Source: Mantis religiosa
Taxonomy: Eukaryota > Arthropoda > Insecta > Mantodea > Mantidae
Assembly: GCA_030765055.1 (NCBI GenBank)
Contig: CM060947.1
Coordinates: 224,370,625-224,434,624 of the forward strand
Length of the DNA stretch: 64,000 nt
Direction of reading: 5' to 3'
Part shown: one piece after another, positions 1 through 10,830 of the stretch
Numbering within the stretch: the stretch's first letter is position 1
Layout of the letters: every line of letters starts with the position of its first letter
The notes under the pieces: model-generated
Databases searched by the model: none
The model's input: only the letters and a program-made list of their open reading frames with translations
Told to the model about the DNA's origin: nothing
Position numbers and translations under genes: made by a program

Positions 1-169
1 GTTAGACCATTTTAAAGTTTCATTTCCGGAAATTTGTCTGTGTTCTTTCTTTCTCCCATTTATTGCAATAAGATGCTGAGGGATGTTCACATGAAGTGTG
101 CATAAACCACGAACGTTTAGAAGAAATACCTAGAGATCGTATTTCAATAGTTAAGTTATTCCTTATTTC
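1..169. other. AT-rich flank, nothing recognised
   Basis: This is the left edge of the window. I see no coding frame with recognisable homology and no clear repeat boundary. Confidence 0.5.
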
Positions 170-171
170 TA

Positions 172-300
172 CCCTCCGTGGCTTAGGGTTAACATGCTAG
201 TCTCTGTTTGCCAAGGTCGCGGGTTCAAATCCAGCAGAAAGCTATGGGTTTTCTTCGGGCTAAGAGGCTCAACTTAAGTATACTGATATTATTTCGTAAA
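172..300 (+). repeat. tRNA-derived SINE-like fragment
   Basis: An A-box-like stretch (TGGCTTAGGGTTAACATGC, near 179) is followed about 30 bases later by a strong B box (GGGTTCAAATCC, near 221). That is the internal RNA polymerase III promoter layout of a tRNA-derived SINE. The body after the B box does not match the other SINE families in the window, so this may be a separate family or a very old copy. A free tRNA gene is unlikely because no matching acceptor stem is visible. Confidence 0.45.
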
Positions 301-624
301 ATAATAAAGATTTGTAAGCTTCCTCTAATCCCAATTTATTTGTATGGCCTGTATTAAACCAGTATTCAATATAGCCATGACGTGCTGCAGAATTTTCTGT
401 GTTTGTCTCAGTTTAGCCTTTGCTCTCGATATGCTTAGCGAAGCAATGTCTTCATTTTTAGTGTTAAAAAAACTAAAAAAAATGGTGCGAATGTACTCAT
501 TGTTGCAATTCGGACTTTGATTTAGAAATTATTTTCTAACCCAGTATATGGCGTACATCAGCAATGTTTTGGATAACTGTTATAAGCCACGTACAATGTT
601 AGGTTGAATATTTGTAGACTATAT
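301..624. other. AT-rich spacer, nothing recognised
   Basis: No coding or repeat signature was seen up to the solo LTR. Confidence 0.45.
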
Positions 625-1133
625 TGTGACTTCGTGGGTGCGTAGAATTTAAAGTCTGGTTTTGCAGAAATTTACAATGCTCTTTATTTCAAGTAATACA
701 TGATTTGTACAGCCCTGACAGCAGCATAATGACTTAACTTACACCAACGCAGCGTCTCGTTACTTCACCACACGTAAACAACGAAAGAACGCATTTGCAG
801 TAGAGTTCAATAATCCTCACAGAACCACTGCGGCACAGTTCAAATATGCACACACTGCAAAACTACTTGCAGACTAGCTGCGGAACTTTTATACCTCCAC
901 TCATAGTTCTAGAACTCACTGGATCGCTTGAAATCTGCCGAAGTTTCACGGCCTTTCACGACGCAGCGAGATATTCCAGACTGTTTCCGTCTCTTTCCAT
1001 CTCGGCAAGCGTTCAGCGTTAGCGCGCGCGTGGGGGTGGCTTGAGGCACTTTCTGTCTTTTTCTTTCCCCGCTTTTCTCTCTCGGTGGTCGTCTATGGGC
1101 GAGCCGGTAGTAGCAAAATAATGCCTGGCGACA
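625..1133 (-). mobile_element. Solo LTR, copy 1
   Basis: One of three related sequences (also at 8375-8915 and 60094-60556). On the plus strand each begins TGTGACT followed by GTGGGT and ends in ACA, so on the minus strand each has TG...CA ends as LTRs do. On the minus strand a TATA box (TATAAAA, plus positions 887-893) precedes an AATAAA polyadenylation signal (plus 683-688) by about 200 bases, the expected U3-R order. There is no internal gag-pol sequence next to it, so it is a solo LTR left by recombination. The right end is less certain than in the other copies: flanks are ATAT on the left and CTATAC on the right, so no perfect TSD is claimed. Confidence 0.7.
887..893 (-). promoter_or_regulatory. 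TATA box of solo LTR copy 1
   Basis: The minus strand reads GGTATAAAAG. Its position upstream of the AATAAA signal and inside the LTR supports a U3 core promoter. Confidence 0.55.
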
Positions 1134-2070
1134 CTATACATAACCGTTGTTAGTAAATTTAGGACATTTATTACTTATTAATAATTCTGTGTGTATATTA
1201 GTATAGGCTACGATTAAATATTAGTTTTATATATAAGCTAGAATCCAGATTAAGTGTAATTAGGAGTATCAATTCTCCCTCTTGCATTACAATATAGAAG
1301 AAAGATATATAGTCTTAGGTGCATATATACAAGATGCAGAAACAACCTTCACCTGTATAAAAAGGTTTACTTCTGGGCTAAAGCATTGTTAGATAACGAA
1401 ATGAATCATTTACCCATAATTCCAGCTGCAAGTACTAAAGCAGTTACTCTATAATTTCACAGAGTGCGAGAAGGATCTTGGCTAGTTATTAGCAATCAAA
1501 TTTCCCTTAATCCCTAACGAGTTATAACGTTATTCTGACACAAATTATAGCCCTTGTTGGCACTAATATGGCTTTTATCGATATCAAATTTCAATTAAAC
1601 ACACTTGCTATTAGCTCCTGTATTTCGTAGATCATAGCTTCATTACCTAAAACGCCTGGATAACCAATCAAATTGCGGCGCATGGTTGATCAACATCCTC
1701 ATACAAGATTCACTGGACTACACCGACAAACTTCAACAAACTTGCACAAGGTACTCCTGTATAGAGGACTAATATATATTAAAGTTTCCTTTCAGTAATA
1801 AATTGGAAACACCTTTATAGATTTATGTGATACCCTCTTGTAGTTGGTAATAAATCAATTGATCTAAAATATCTTCCCTTTTATCCAAATGTTCCAATTG
1901 GTATTACATATACCGCGGTATAGAGTGTGTAAGTGAGTGTGTGGTGTTTTAGGGCCCGTCGACAACAAGGTCATTTGGGCCCGCAGCGGTATAGAAGAAG
2001 AATCTGAAAAAGTTATGCCAATCACGAAAATCATTTAGAAAATTAAGCAATATATCTATTTGTTCCAGTA
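1134..2070. other. AT-rich spacer before the Penelope-like element
   Basis: No coding frame of note. A GC-richer patch near 1950-1995 (GGGCCCGTCGACAACAAGG) partly resembles a stretch near 26827 (GACAACAAGCAAGGTCATT), so the last 120 bases may be a decayed 5' part of the Penelope-like element or another repeat. Confidence 0.4.
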
Positions 2071-2074
2071 ATAA

Positions 2075-3490
2075 GTGAAGTGGTTAGTAAGAACATTAAA
2101 ATCATATGACAAATTTCAAAGTTTGGGAATAAAAAACACCTTAGAATTGATAAATCACCTACAGAAGTACAACCCGGAAAATCACATACTAGTTTCTTTT
2201 GACGTTAAGGCACTTTTTACAAGCATTCCAGTAGAAAAAATACCTACATTCCTCAAAAAATGGCTAACCCAGACTACAACGGACCCCAGAGAAGTAGATG
2301 GCATCATCAATCTTACAGATTTATGCATAAGGGATAATTACTTCATGTTTAACCAAGAATTCTACATACAATCAAAAGGATTAGCTATGGGGAGCCCACT
2401 TTCGCCTATTTTAGTAGACCTATACATGAGCTATTTTGAAACACACATAGTAAAGGCCTTCCCACAGATTTATAAATGTTGGCAGAGATATGTTGATGAT
2501 GTTTTTGCTATCATTCCGGAAAAACATAGGGAAGATTCTCTAAAGTTACTAAACCTGCAAGATAATCACATCCAATTTACTATGGAAGTATAAAGAGACA
2601 ACACCCTACCCTTTTTGGACCTCAAGATAACTAGAAATCGTCATGGTGTAGATTTTGGAATATACAGGAAGCCCACACACATAGATAATTACATAAAGAA
2701 AAATGAATACAACCCAGTTTCACATCAACTAGCTGCCTTTAGAAGTCTAATTCACCAGCTATACAACGTCCCACTGAGTAAGGATGAATTTTTGAAAAAA
2801 CAACAACAAATAAAAGACATAGCGGTATTAAATGGATTCAACCCAGCCATCATAAGGAACATGATGAAGAGAAAAGAAAAACTGAAGATTATATCAAAAA
2901 ATACCACTCTCACACCACTTAAAAACACAAATTGGCAATATAGAAAATTCACCTACCATCCATGGGCTTTTAGAAAATTTGAACGAATCTTCAAAAGACT
3001 AAACTTAAAACTAGCACTCCAAAACAAATTCAGTCTGAGAAACCTGCTAAATAAACCACTGAAAAGTACAATCCCCAACAATTTTAAATCAGGAATTTAT
3101 CAGATTAGTTGTGAAACCTGTGAAAAAAGCTACATAGTAAAAACTAAGAGAAAATTGTTAACCAGGCAAAAAGAACACCAGAGGAACATTAAGTTGAAAC
3201 AAACAGAAAAACCTGCAGTTTCACACCATTTTTGGACAGAAAACCACAACATTGGCCACAACATTAAACTGTTAAAATCTTTAAGTACACCCATAGAATT
3301 GGATATTTGGGAAAAAATATTCATAAACAAAAACCGTGATAAAGTTATAAATTTTGAAATCCCGGCATTAAATGAAGTATTAAAACTTAGTGCCCCTAAC
3401 ACCAGATGGCAGAGTGATCGGAGCTCCGTAGTAGTGGAAGAAGAGGGAGGTTCATTTAGTCACCAAACAGCTGAGGATGAGATCGAATGA
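2075..3490 (+). pseudogene. Penelope-like element reverse transcriptase with GIY-YIG endonuclease, one in-frame stop
   Basis: One reading frame of about 470 codons is broken only by TAA at 2591-2593. The first part (172 residues) carries reverse-transcriptase motifs: VSFDVKALFTSIP with the motif A aspartate, GLAMGSPLSPI, and the catalytic YVDD. The second part continues in frame with PFLDLKITR and ends in a GIY-YIG endonuclease domain, GIYQISCETCEKSYI followed by KTKRKLLTRQKEHQ. Reverse transcriptase plus GIY-YIG nuclease defines canonical Penelope-like elements, which copy their RNA into genomic DNA. The N-terminal part is missing: a TAA lies just upstream at 2072-2074. The YIG half reads YIV, a likely damaging change. 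Apart from the stop and 5' truncation the copy is well preserved and probably fairly recent. Confidence 0.93.
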
Positions 3491-3960
3491 TCTTGAAAAC
3501 GTTTCAATTATACAACAACAAGTAAGTGAAGTTTGAGTGTAAACATAGTGACTCATAAATCAAACTTAAAAAAAAGTGAATCTTGTTTGAATAACTGGTG
3601 GCAGGGATATAGATTGTAATATTCAAACCAAGATTTCATCTTGACGGTTTTATTGAAAAAGTTTATGTAAACTTTTCTGTTCCACACGGTTGATAAAAAA
3701 TAATTTTCTTGAAAATGAATTTTAATTTCATCAATAGTGAACGAATGAATAGCTAATAGTCATTTAAAAGGAATGTAATTACTCTTAGGATATTCCAGAA
3801 CACTTGGTATTTATTTACTGTGTATATGTTTAAAAAGTAATTCGCTTTTATGCAGCCATCGCCCAGGTTACAGAAGCAAGATGCTTAATGGTTTTAAAAA
3901 AGGTGAAATCAATGTTCAACCCGAAGAGTATATACATATATAAAACGAAAGTTCTCCAAC
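3491..3960. other. 3' flank of the Penelope-like element
   Basis: AT-rich DNA with no coding signature. It may include the element's 3' untranslated region, but the 3' end cannot be fixed without another copy. Confidence 0.4.
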
Positions 3961-3965
3961 GTTCT

Positions 3966-4165
3966 CAAACGTTAAGTCATATCGGACGGTGAATGAAATA
4001 GGTGAAATGGTGCTTAAATGAGCCCAGGGTCCATGAAGCTTATAGCTATCTGACATTCGTCTGTAAGGATAAGGGAAAACCCTGGAAAAACCTTATCCAG
4101 GTAACTCACCCTAAGCGAGATTCGAACTCGGGACCTCTTGAACGTGAGGCAGACATTACAATAGT
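3966..4165 (-). repeat. SINE family A, copy 1
   Basis: Reverse-complement match to the plus-strand copies at 9313-9565 and 46269-46509. Shared blocks include the B-box region (minus strand GAGTTCGAATCTC), a GGATAAGG...CCTTATCC hairpin and the tail near TCATATCGGACGG. The tRNA-like head lies at the right end. Related copies are at 55368-55572 and partly at 33187-33275 and 63735-63820. Confidence 0.85.
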
Positions 4166-4429
4166 TCATTGTAGCATACGAAATTCGGTTATGTGTGAAT
4201 TCTATCAACATGTCAACGTAAAAGTGACATAGGAACCATTAGCAACTTACAGCAAGTGCTTTAATTACAATAGTGAGCCTCAAACAGACTTTAAACTAAT
4301 CGAATTATACACTGTCACTTCTATGCAAGGTACTGACTGTACTTAATTCGAGAAGTTCGCTTGAGCGGACGCGTTGCAGGGAAAAAAAAATTATTAATCT
4401 CTTAGTGCCGGTGTAGCACTTTTGCACAA

Positions 4430-4645
4430 AGACGTTTAATTAAGATTATTGATTTTTAGTGATTTGTTTAAAATTTAGTTGAGGAATAGGAATCTACGTA
4501 ATGCCATCAGCATCTACGAGCAAGTGTGGCATCACACCGATTGTTTTACATGACCCCTCCTCGTCCGTTATTACAGCACATTTGTCTGTAATCTCTGGAA
4601 TTCGAATTCATGAGATATTGCTTCGGTTACAGTACCTTAATGATA
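4430..4645 (-). repeat. SINE family F, copy 1
   Basis: It resembles 21240-21435 in the same order: an ATCAGCATC block, a block on the pattern CACACCGATT...TTACATG, then GGAATTCGAATTCATGA. On the minus strand that last block reads as a B box. The two copies are quite diverged, so the family looks old. Confidence 0.55.
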
Positions 4646-5344
4646 CCGTAAGTGTAATACGAAACCCGTTTATGAATTAGAGGAAAACCAAAGTATATAA
4701 CAATATTAATTCCAGCATTGAGGGATTAAATCGGAATAATTAATCACCAAACATGGTGTCATTGATCTACTTATTTCAAAACAATCGGCTGATAATTATT
4801 CGGTTGTAATGACAGAACAACTGGATTTCATTACAGCGTACGATTTCCGCAGGTAAAGTACCAATTCACTGAACCTGCACATATCGTCCGTATTACAAGT
4901 TGGTAATATTTCCTTACAGTTCTACAGCGCATGTATAACTAAATAAACTGAAAAATATAGTTCTTTTGCTAACGATAATTTATTATGCCTTTGTTACTTC
5001 TCTGAGAAGAAAGAAGAGAATTATCAATGTTGAAGACAACGCATTTAACTTTAACTTACATTTGACTGCTAAAATTACACCTGTCACTGATTAGAATGCG
5101 GACGGCAGTACTGTTTAATTCTAAGGCAATTGAACAACGAAAGAAGTCAAAAGTGTTTAATTTAAAACGTTACTTACTATACACTTATGCAAATTAAACA
5201 GTATACTAATACTAACGTATTAAACTTAACACATGAAATATCTTCCTTATTTACTTGCATGTGTTTCTATACTTTTGTGCAAAACCATTTAACATTTAAC
5301 CTAGTATCTACTTCAAGTTAATTAATATAAACATTCCTAAAACT
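4646..5344. other. AT-rich spacer, nothing recognised
   Basis: Only short open frames without recognisable motifs. Confidence 0.45.
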
Positions 5345-5975
5345 TTTTGAATTAGTAGAGCCAGACTGAAATATTCAATGCCATGACCGGGATTTGAACC
5401 ACGCATATCCCGCTCTCCGTGCGGTTGCTCTAAACCATTGAGCTACTATGGCCAACATGCCGACATGACATTAAATACTCCAGCTGACTCGTATGTTTCC
5501 CGGTAGACCACTAGTGGTTCTCCGATGCTATGAGACACGCACCATTTGTGGCGACTTACTATGCTGTAAGTACTTAAGTCACAGGCTTCATAGTTCTTCA
5601 GCTTCATAGGCTTCTTCCATTTTTCTTCGGAAGAAATTATTATTTCCATTAATTTACCTGAATAACATAGTGGTTTCACAATAAATCCTGGGACTTCATT
5701 ACTTACAGCACATAAGTAGCCATAAAAGGTGTGTGTCTCATAGCATATGAGAACTCCTAGTGGTTTACTGGGAAACATCTGCATCAGTTGAAGAATTTAA
5801 GGTCATGACGACATGTTGGCCATAGTAGCTCAGTTGGTTAGAGCAACCGCCGGGAGAGAGGGACATCCATGGTTCAAATTCCAGCCATGGCGATGAATTT
5901 TTCAGTCTATCTCTACTAATTCAAATCTTAGCCTAACACGGCTAGTGTGGAAGACATTATTTCTAACTTCCTAAA
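5345..5975. mobile_element. Foldback element with tRNA-like arms, copy 1
   Basis: The left arm (about 5345-5590) and right arm (about 5690-5925) are inverted copies of each other around a roughly 100-base spacer. Each arm holds a tRNA-like sequence pointing outward: in the right arm GGCCATAGTAGCTCAGTTGG, then GGTTCAAATTCCAGCCATGG. The ends GGCCAT and CCATGG resemble an acceptor stem and GGTTCAAATTCC is a B box. Inside the tRNA part each arm has the shared block CTAGTGG...TACTGGGAAACAT. The right tail ends in CACGGCTAGTGTGG, also seen at 12060-12075. A 12-bp word, TTCCTAAAACTT, occurs directly on both sides (near 5334 and 5970). There is no coding capacity. It could be called a palindromic SINE dimer or a non-autonomous foldback transposon. 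Confidence 0.8.
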
Positions 5976-6221
5976 ACTTGTCTAATCCCTTTTAGGTACA
6001 ATGGAAATAAGAGAATACGGCAGACTTTAAGCGAGAGTCCAATACTTTAAGAAGCGGTCATCATGCGACAGCTTTGAAATTTCGTTCCATTTGCGTGATC
6101 AGGACGCAAAGAAAAGGAAATGGTGGAAAGAGCAATTATGGCTTCCTGTTGGAGCAAAGTAGAAATATTTGAAAATATAAACCAATAACCAGGAAAAAAC
6201 TGAAAAATAATTGTTATGTAT

Positions 6222-6480
6222 GAACGCTGTGGTTCTCAGTGTCCCATTCTACATTGGGTATGACAGAGCACTTGATCAGAGGCCTCTTTATCGAGCTCCA
6301 GGTTCTTCTGCGCGCCTAACTCTACGTCACGAGACCACAGGCTTCTTTCCTTCCGAAGGAACTAAGGCTAAGAATTTTTAGCGCCCGAAGAAATCCGTCG
6401 CCCTTCATAGGGTTTGAATCCGTGACATCCAATTCTCCTAAACCATTGTAGATTCTTCTAAACTATGTAAAACGGGCTAA
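6222..6480 (-). repeat. SINE family C, copy 1
   Basis: It matches 40858-41160 in the same orientation and 55592-55940 in reverse. Common blocks are GCTGTGGTTCTCAGTGTCCC, AGAGGCCTCTTTATC and a TTCCTTCCGAAGGAACTA region. Near 6411 GGGTTTGAATCCGTGAC is the reverse complement of a B box, giving a tRNA-derived head on the minus strand at the right end. Confidence 0.7.
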
Positions 6481-6605
6481 TCAGGCACATAAAGATAAAT
6501 TTTGTACCTTAACAAGATTAATTTTTTTTTCAGTAATACCTTGTATACCTCTTATATTTAGCAGTTATGCAAGCTAGGAATTCAAAACCAATTCCCATAA
6601 AAGTT

Positions 6606-6680
6606 ATGATTATCTCCCCTCCTCCCTCCATCCTTCTCTCTCCCTCCCTCTCACTCCCTCCATCCCTCCCTCTCTCTCCC
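6606..6680. repeat. (CTCC/CTCTC)n low-complexity tract
   Basis: A pyrimidine-rich simple repeat of about 75 bases. The frame crossing it on the minus strand is an artefact of composition. Confidence 0.85.
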
Positions 6681-7011
6681 ATACGAGCATTCACAAAGGG
6701 GTAGAACTTTTTCTTAAATTGGGGAGTCTCAAAATTAGATTTTTTGTGAAATCTCAATATTATGTTTTTGGTGGAATGCAATATGTACGTGCTTTATACG
6801 TGGTGGAGACTGTAAAAATAGGCAAGAATGGAAAAAAGGAACTCATAAGAAAGAGAATGAAACAACACGACTTGGACACAAAGAAGTTGCGATATTAGCA
6901 GTGGTGCCAAATTATAGAGCTAAACTTCCCTTCAGCTCCAAAGAACACAAGGGTTTGTTTTTCTGTTACGAGGCAGAGACTCAGCGTAAACACTGCAGAT
7001 GAAGTTTCTGA

Positions 7012-7401
7012 CTCACCCTTTACAAAACACTCATTCGCCCTATCATCACTTATGCCTCCCCGGTATGGGGTTACGCTGCTCCAACACACATCAAGTCCCT
7101 CCAGACCTTCCAAAACAGAATACTCCGCATTATTGCCAAAGTACCACCGTTTGCCCCTGCTGATCAGCTACACCAAGAGCTCCGCACGCATACCATTGAA
7201 GAATTCATTAAGAAGCTCGCCTCTGACCTGTACGACAAACTCCCAAAGCACACCAATTTAATTGTACAACGACTAGGAAACTACGACACAGCACACCTTA
7301 AGCACAGACGACCACTCCACATTTTTGACAGATCACTTACCAACCCATTCCAAGCCATTGATGTCGCCGTACACTTGTTCCACACGTTCAAGCCTCCCTA
7401 A
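7012..7401 (+). pseudogene. C-terminal part of a jockey-clade LINE polymerase
   Basis: An uninterrupted 129-codon frame with no start codon; a TGA lies directly upstream at 7009-7011. It begins LTLYKTLIRPIITYASPVWG, the hallmark block after the reverse-transcriptase thumb in jockey-like LINEs, and continues with SLQTFQNRILRIIAKVP. Catalytic domains and endonuclease are missing through 5' truncation. The stop at 7399-7401 looks like the native terminus, because the sequence then changes to a repetitive untranslated region. Confidence 0.85.
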
Positions 7402-7420
7402 CTAAACGCTTGATTCTTGT

Positions 7421-7596
7421 TTCAGAACTCCACTGAAGAATGCCAGGCTTATAACCACCACCACGGAAGCAATAGCCACCCACGACCCACTGCAATTCTT
7501 AAACAGTAATTCAGAACTCCACTAATGAATGCCAGTCTTATAACAACCACTACGGAAGCAATAGCCACTCACGATCCACTGCAACCTCTAACCACT
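7421..7596 (+). repeat. 88-bp tandem duplication in a LINE 3' untranslated region
   Basis: Two head-to-tail units, 7421-7508 and 7509-7596, both starting TTCAGAACTCCACT and sharing ACGGAAGCAATAGCCAC. They differ at a modest number of positions, so the duplication is not brand new. Confidence 0.85.
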
Positions 7597-8131
7597 AACT
7601 CTGGTAGCATGTTGCAGCATCAGGTAACCACAACGATAATCTACAGCCGCATTACCGGCACGAACTCCCACCCCCACCATGACACTACCACACACACCGC
7701 ATGCAGTCAAGTCAGTCAGTCCGTCCCCCCATTTTCTACAGAGATCACATGCTAAATTATCACCCGTCTCAGTCAGTCTGTAAGTTATACAAACTAACTC
7801 TTCTATTAACTACCCTGCCACAGGTAACTAATAACGCACTAACTGGGTCCTACTCAGACTCCGGTATGAGTAGAAGCCAACTATCCCGCCCATGCCTGCT
7901 CGCCATCTGCGAACAGGATAGTAATGTACGTCACTAACCGGGGTGCTCAGCGGAACCCGACTAACAACGCATGCACTCCACTAACAAGCACCCCCCTTTG
8001 CCCTGCCTGTTTCTGCATGTTTAGCCTTAACAGCATGTGCATGGGGAGACGATGTAACCTCTTCAAGGCAGAGACGATCGTCACCGGGGGCGGCGGGTGT
8101 GGGGCCGCCTCCCAAAAAAAAAAAAAAAAAA

Positions 8132-8374
8132 ACATTTCTAAATATATACTTAAGATTTAAGTACTCTGCCTACGTGACTAAAATATATAAAACGTTAAAG
8201 TAAAGGAAAGTGCAACATTTTTTGACAAGTTTCAAAATTTGAACTTCCTTAAAGCGCTTATCCACTGTCTGAAGTTATTGGTCTTCAGAAAACGTGTATT
8301 GATTTCACATTGTTTAACGAAATACATACAATGCGAGAGATAACTTCGTCCCCAACATTTACTACAGATAATAT
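8132..8374. other. AT-rich spacer
   Basis: Nothing recognised. The final four bases, ATAT (8371-8374), are the left target-site duplication of the adjacent LTR. Confidence 0.5.
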
Positions 8375-8915
8375 TGTGACTTTGTGGGTTCGTGAAATAA
8401 AAAGTCCAATTACACCACTCAACAATGTTCTTTATTTCCACCGACTTACAGTTTAACACTTGCCAATTACACAAAATTACTTGCTGCACACAGTTACAAT
8501 TCACCAGTCCGTCCGTTACCGTTCCGATGCACGTACACAATTCCACACAGTCTTCTCGTTCACAATCCTTTCGTTCATTAACACGTCACTGACTAACACT
8601 GCCTTCTTACACCAAGAACTGTCCTCACTCACACACTAACCAACTGACTGACTGACTAAACCAACAACAACTGACACACACTGTCTGTCTGTCCCTCTTT
8701 ATATAGGAATATCCCGACTTCTGGTGTTTGCAAGATTGTTCTAGTAACAGAAAGATCGAGAACCAGGTGGAAGGGAAAACAGACGCACAATTATGTTTCT
8801 TTCCGACCACTGGCTGTCACCACTATAAGACAAACGAGGGAGAGGTGTGGCTAACGCGGTCCTCCCCTACCTTCCGTTCGCAGCTGGTACAGGGTGCTCC
8901 AGCGGTCCCGTTACA
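8375..8915 (-). mobile_element. Solo LTR, copy 2 (TSD ATAT)
   Basis: This 541-bp sequence runs from TGTGACTTTGTGGGTTCG to CCGTTACA and is flanked by a 4-bp direct repeat ATAT (8371-8374 and 8916-8919). On the minus strand it has a TATATAAA box (plus 8698-8705) and AATAAA (plus 8431-8436). A 4-bp TSD with TG...CA ends fits a gypsy-type element; the superfamily is inference because no internal coding region is present. Confidence 0.85.
8698..8705 (-). promoter_or_regulatory. TATA box of solo LTR copy 2
   Basis: The minus strand reads CCTATATAAAGAGG, in the same relative place as the TATA box of copy 1. Confidence 0.55.
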
Positions 8916-9167
8916 ATATTCTGTAAGGAAATCATTTTAAAAATAAGTGCGAAAACAAGGGCCCGGATTTTGATGAAAAATCATCTTTTTTCTGAGTAGC
9001 CACAGACGTTGCTTATTAAGTGCATTCTGGAATAAATACTTTAGTTATATATGGTTTTTATACGTCATCAAAATGCATTTTTTCCACATTTTTATATTTA
9101 AAGTCACTTTTAACATTTAGATGAATTTTCGGATCATTTTCTTTCTTTTTCACGAATTTATTGGGCA

Positions 9168-9255
9168 TTTTAATCTGTAGCCCGCATTTAGGAGGCACGG
9201 GTTCGATTCCTGTGGCGGATCTGACCCTGACCCATCGGCTTTTTGGTATTTTTTA
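9168..9255 (+). repeat. SINE family E fragment
   Basis: A B box (GGCACGGGTTCGATTCCTG) is followed by GACCCTGACCCATCGGCTTT, matching the CCTGACCCATATG...TTTTTCGG block of the copy at 32690. Only the tRNA-like half and the start of the body survive. Confidence 0.55.
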
Positions 9256-9312
9256 AAAATAATCTGTGATTAAAAGTTTATTTATATCATAATCTATTAT
9301 GAAATAGTAATT

Positions 9313-9565
9313 TGCCCGCATTGGTAGCGTGGTGGTAGCATGTCTGCCTCACGTTCAAGAGGTCCCGAGTTCGAATCTCAGTCAGGGTGAGTTACATGGA
9401 TAAGGATTTTTCAGCTTTTTTCCTTATCCTATGAGACGAATGTCGGGTAACTGTAAGCTCCATGGACCCCGGACTCATTTGAGCATCATTTCACCCATTC
9501 CATTCATCGTCCGATATGACTTAACGATGGAGGACGTAAATTACAAAAAATAAATAAATAAATAC
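9313..9565 (+). repeat. SINE family A, copy 2 (near full length)
   Basis: The head GCCCGCATTGGTAGCGTGG contains the A box and is followed by the B-box region CCCGAGTTCGAATCTC, a GGATAAGG...CCTTATCC hairpin and GACGAATGTCGGGTAACTG. It ends at GGAGGACGTAAATTAC with an (AAAT)n tail. It is the best-preserved family A copy for orientation and ends. Confidence 0.88.
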
Positions 9566-10265
9566 ATGTAATTAACACATGCTCAGCTTCCTAACAGTGC
9601 TGGTGAATTTATGAAGTATCAGTTCGAGGAATCGCCGATTACATTATGCAATACGTGTAGATTGCATCAGTTAGGACTTCATGAGCTAGAAGTGTCGCAG
9701 TAAGGAAAGTAGTTTGTGAGGCGTGTAAATGTGTTGTGTTGTGGAATTAAAATGGCGAAACAAGAACAGTCCACTGCCTCCCGTTCGAAACAATATGTTT
9801 CAGAGTTTGACGGAAACATATATTTTATAAAATTGAAAATGACCTGAGGAATTTTGAATTTATTTATTATTTAGTAGCAATAATTACATTATTTACTAAA
9901 AAAGTTAATTTTAAAATGTTTTTATCCGAACCATATATATTATTATTTGTCTGTTACCGTTATTAATTTATTATTATGAAAGAAATTGTTAATTTTTGTT
10001 AGGTCATTTTTTTATAATTTAAGGGCATTTTATAGCTCATTTTTAGAGATTTTTAGGTCAACAACTTCCGGGCCCTACTTATAAATAAAGGTGTCACTTA
10101 TACTGTTTGGAATAAAATAGAAAGAAATTAAAAGCAACTTCTCATTCTTTAAAGATAACGTGTTTTCTGTTACATTCGACTGAACTTTACATATTTTGTA
10201 CTCATTGAAACCAAACAGCACACTCTTTTCTGACGTGCAGCATTCCAAATTACAGAACAAAATAT
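9566..10265. other. AT-rich spacer, nothing recognised
   Basis: Short frames only, without known motifs. Confidence 0.45.
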
Positions 10266-10830
10266 AATGGTTAAACCTATCTACAGTTCAGAACGGACAG
10301 ACAAGACAACCCCTGTTAATATCACAACAGCAGCGCCATCTAAAATCTGTGCGTTCCGTTCTTCTATTGTTACTTGCATGATTTATTACTTACCCTTACG
10401 TCACGCAGATACGTTTTCCATACTCGTATGCGACGTCGGAACAAAAAAATTCAACATCTGTCATTTTACGCTCACATTTCTTGTTTTCTCCTTGTTTTGC
10501 TCCCATTTCTTTTATTCTCCTGTCTCTTCCAGCCTGGGAGACGGGCTGTCGCCACGTGACGTCACAAGACGCTGTTGGTGACGAGATTTACTTTTCCGCA
10601 ACGCCCTTATTCCGGAGGGCTGCAACCCAGGACGCAGAAATTTACAAGGAGTCTTACGTTTTGGGGCAAAACACCATTCTTAGCTCTGTGCAGAAGATAT
10701 AGTTCGCTGTTTCCGTATAGCAGCTTAAGGAACACTCACAATGAACCTTCAATTGTAGGGGACATAAACACTTCAACGTGTCCTCTAATGCAAACACTTC
10801 CATTTATGTGGAAGACTTAAATGAGTTAAA
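10266..10830 (+). other. Moderately GC-richer block with overlapping short frames, unknown
   Basis: Several overlapping plus-strand frames (61 to 104 codons) lie here but none has a recognisable domain. At 10553-10565 is CACGTGACGTCAC, an E-box fused to a CRE palindrome. The block could be a promoter-proximal region, an old LTR or an exon, and I cannot choose between these. Confidence 0.3.
10553..10565. promoter_or_regulatory. Composite E-box/CRE (CACGTGACGTCAC)
   Basis: CACGTG (bHLH-ZIP site) overlaps TGACGTCA (CREB/ATF palindrome). Full-consensus composites are uncommon by chance in AT-rich DNA, but without a gene or start site nearby the role is only a possibility. Confidence 0.3.

Larger units (their letters stand above)
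7012..8131 (+). mobile_element. 5'-truncated jockey-type LINE with poly(A)
   Basis: This holds a C-terminal reverse-transcriptase remnant (7012-7401), a long 3' untranslated region with an 88-bp tandem duplication (7421-7596) and a terminal A run at 8115-8131. Truncation at the 5' end plus a poly(A) tail is typical of target-primed reverse transcription. The 3' portion is GC-richer than its surroundings. No clear TSD was found. Confidence 0.85.
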
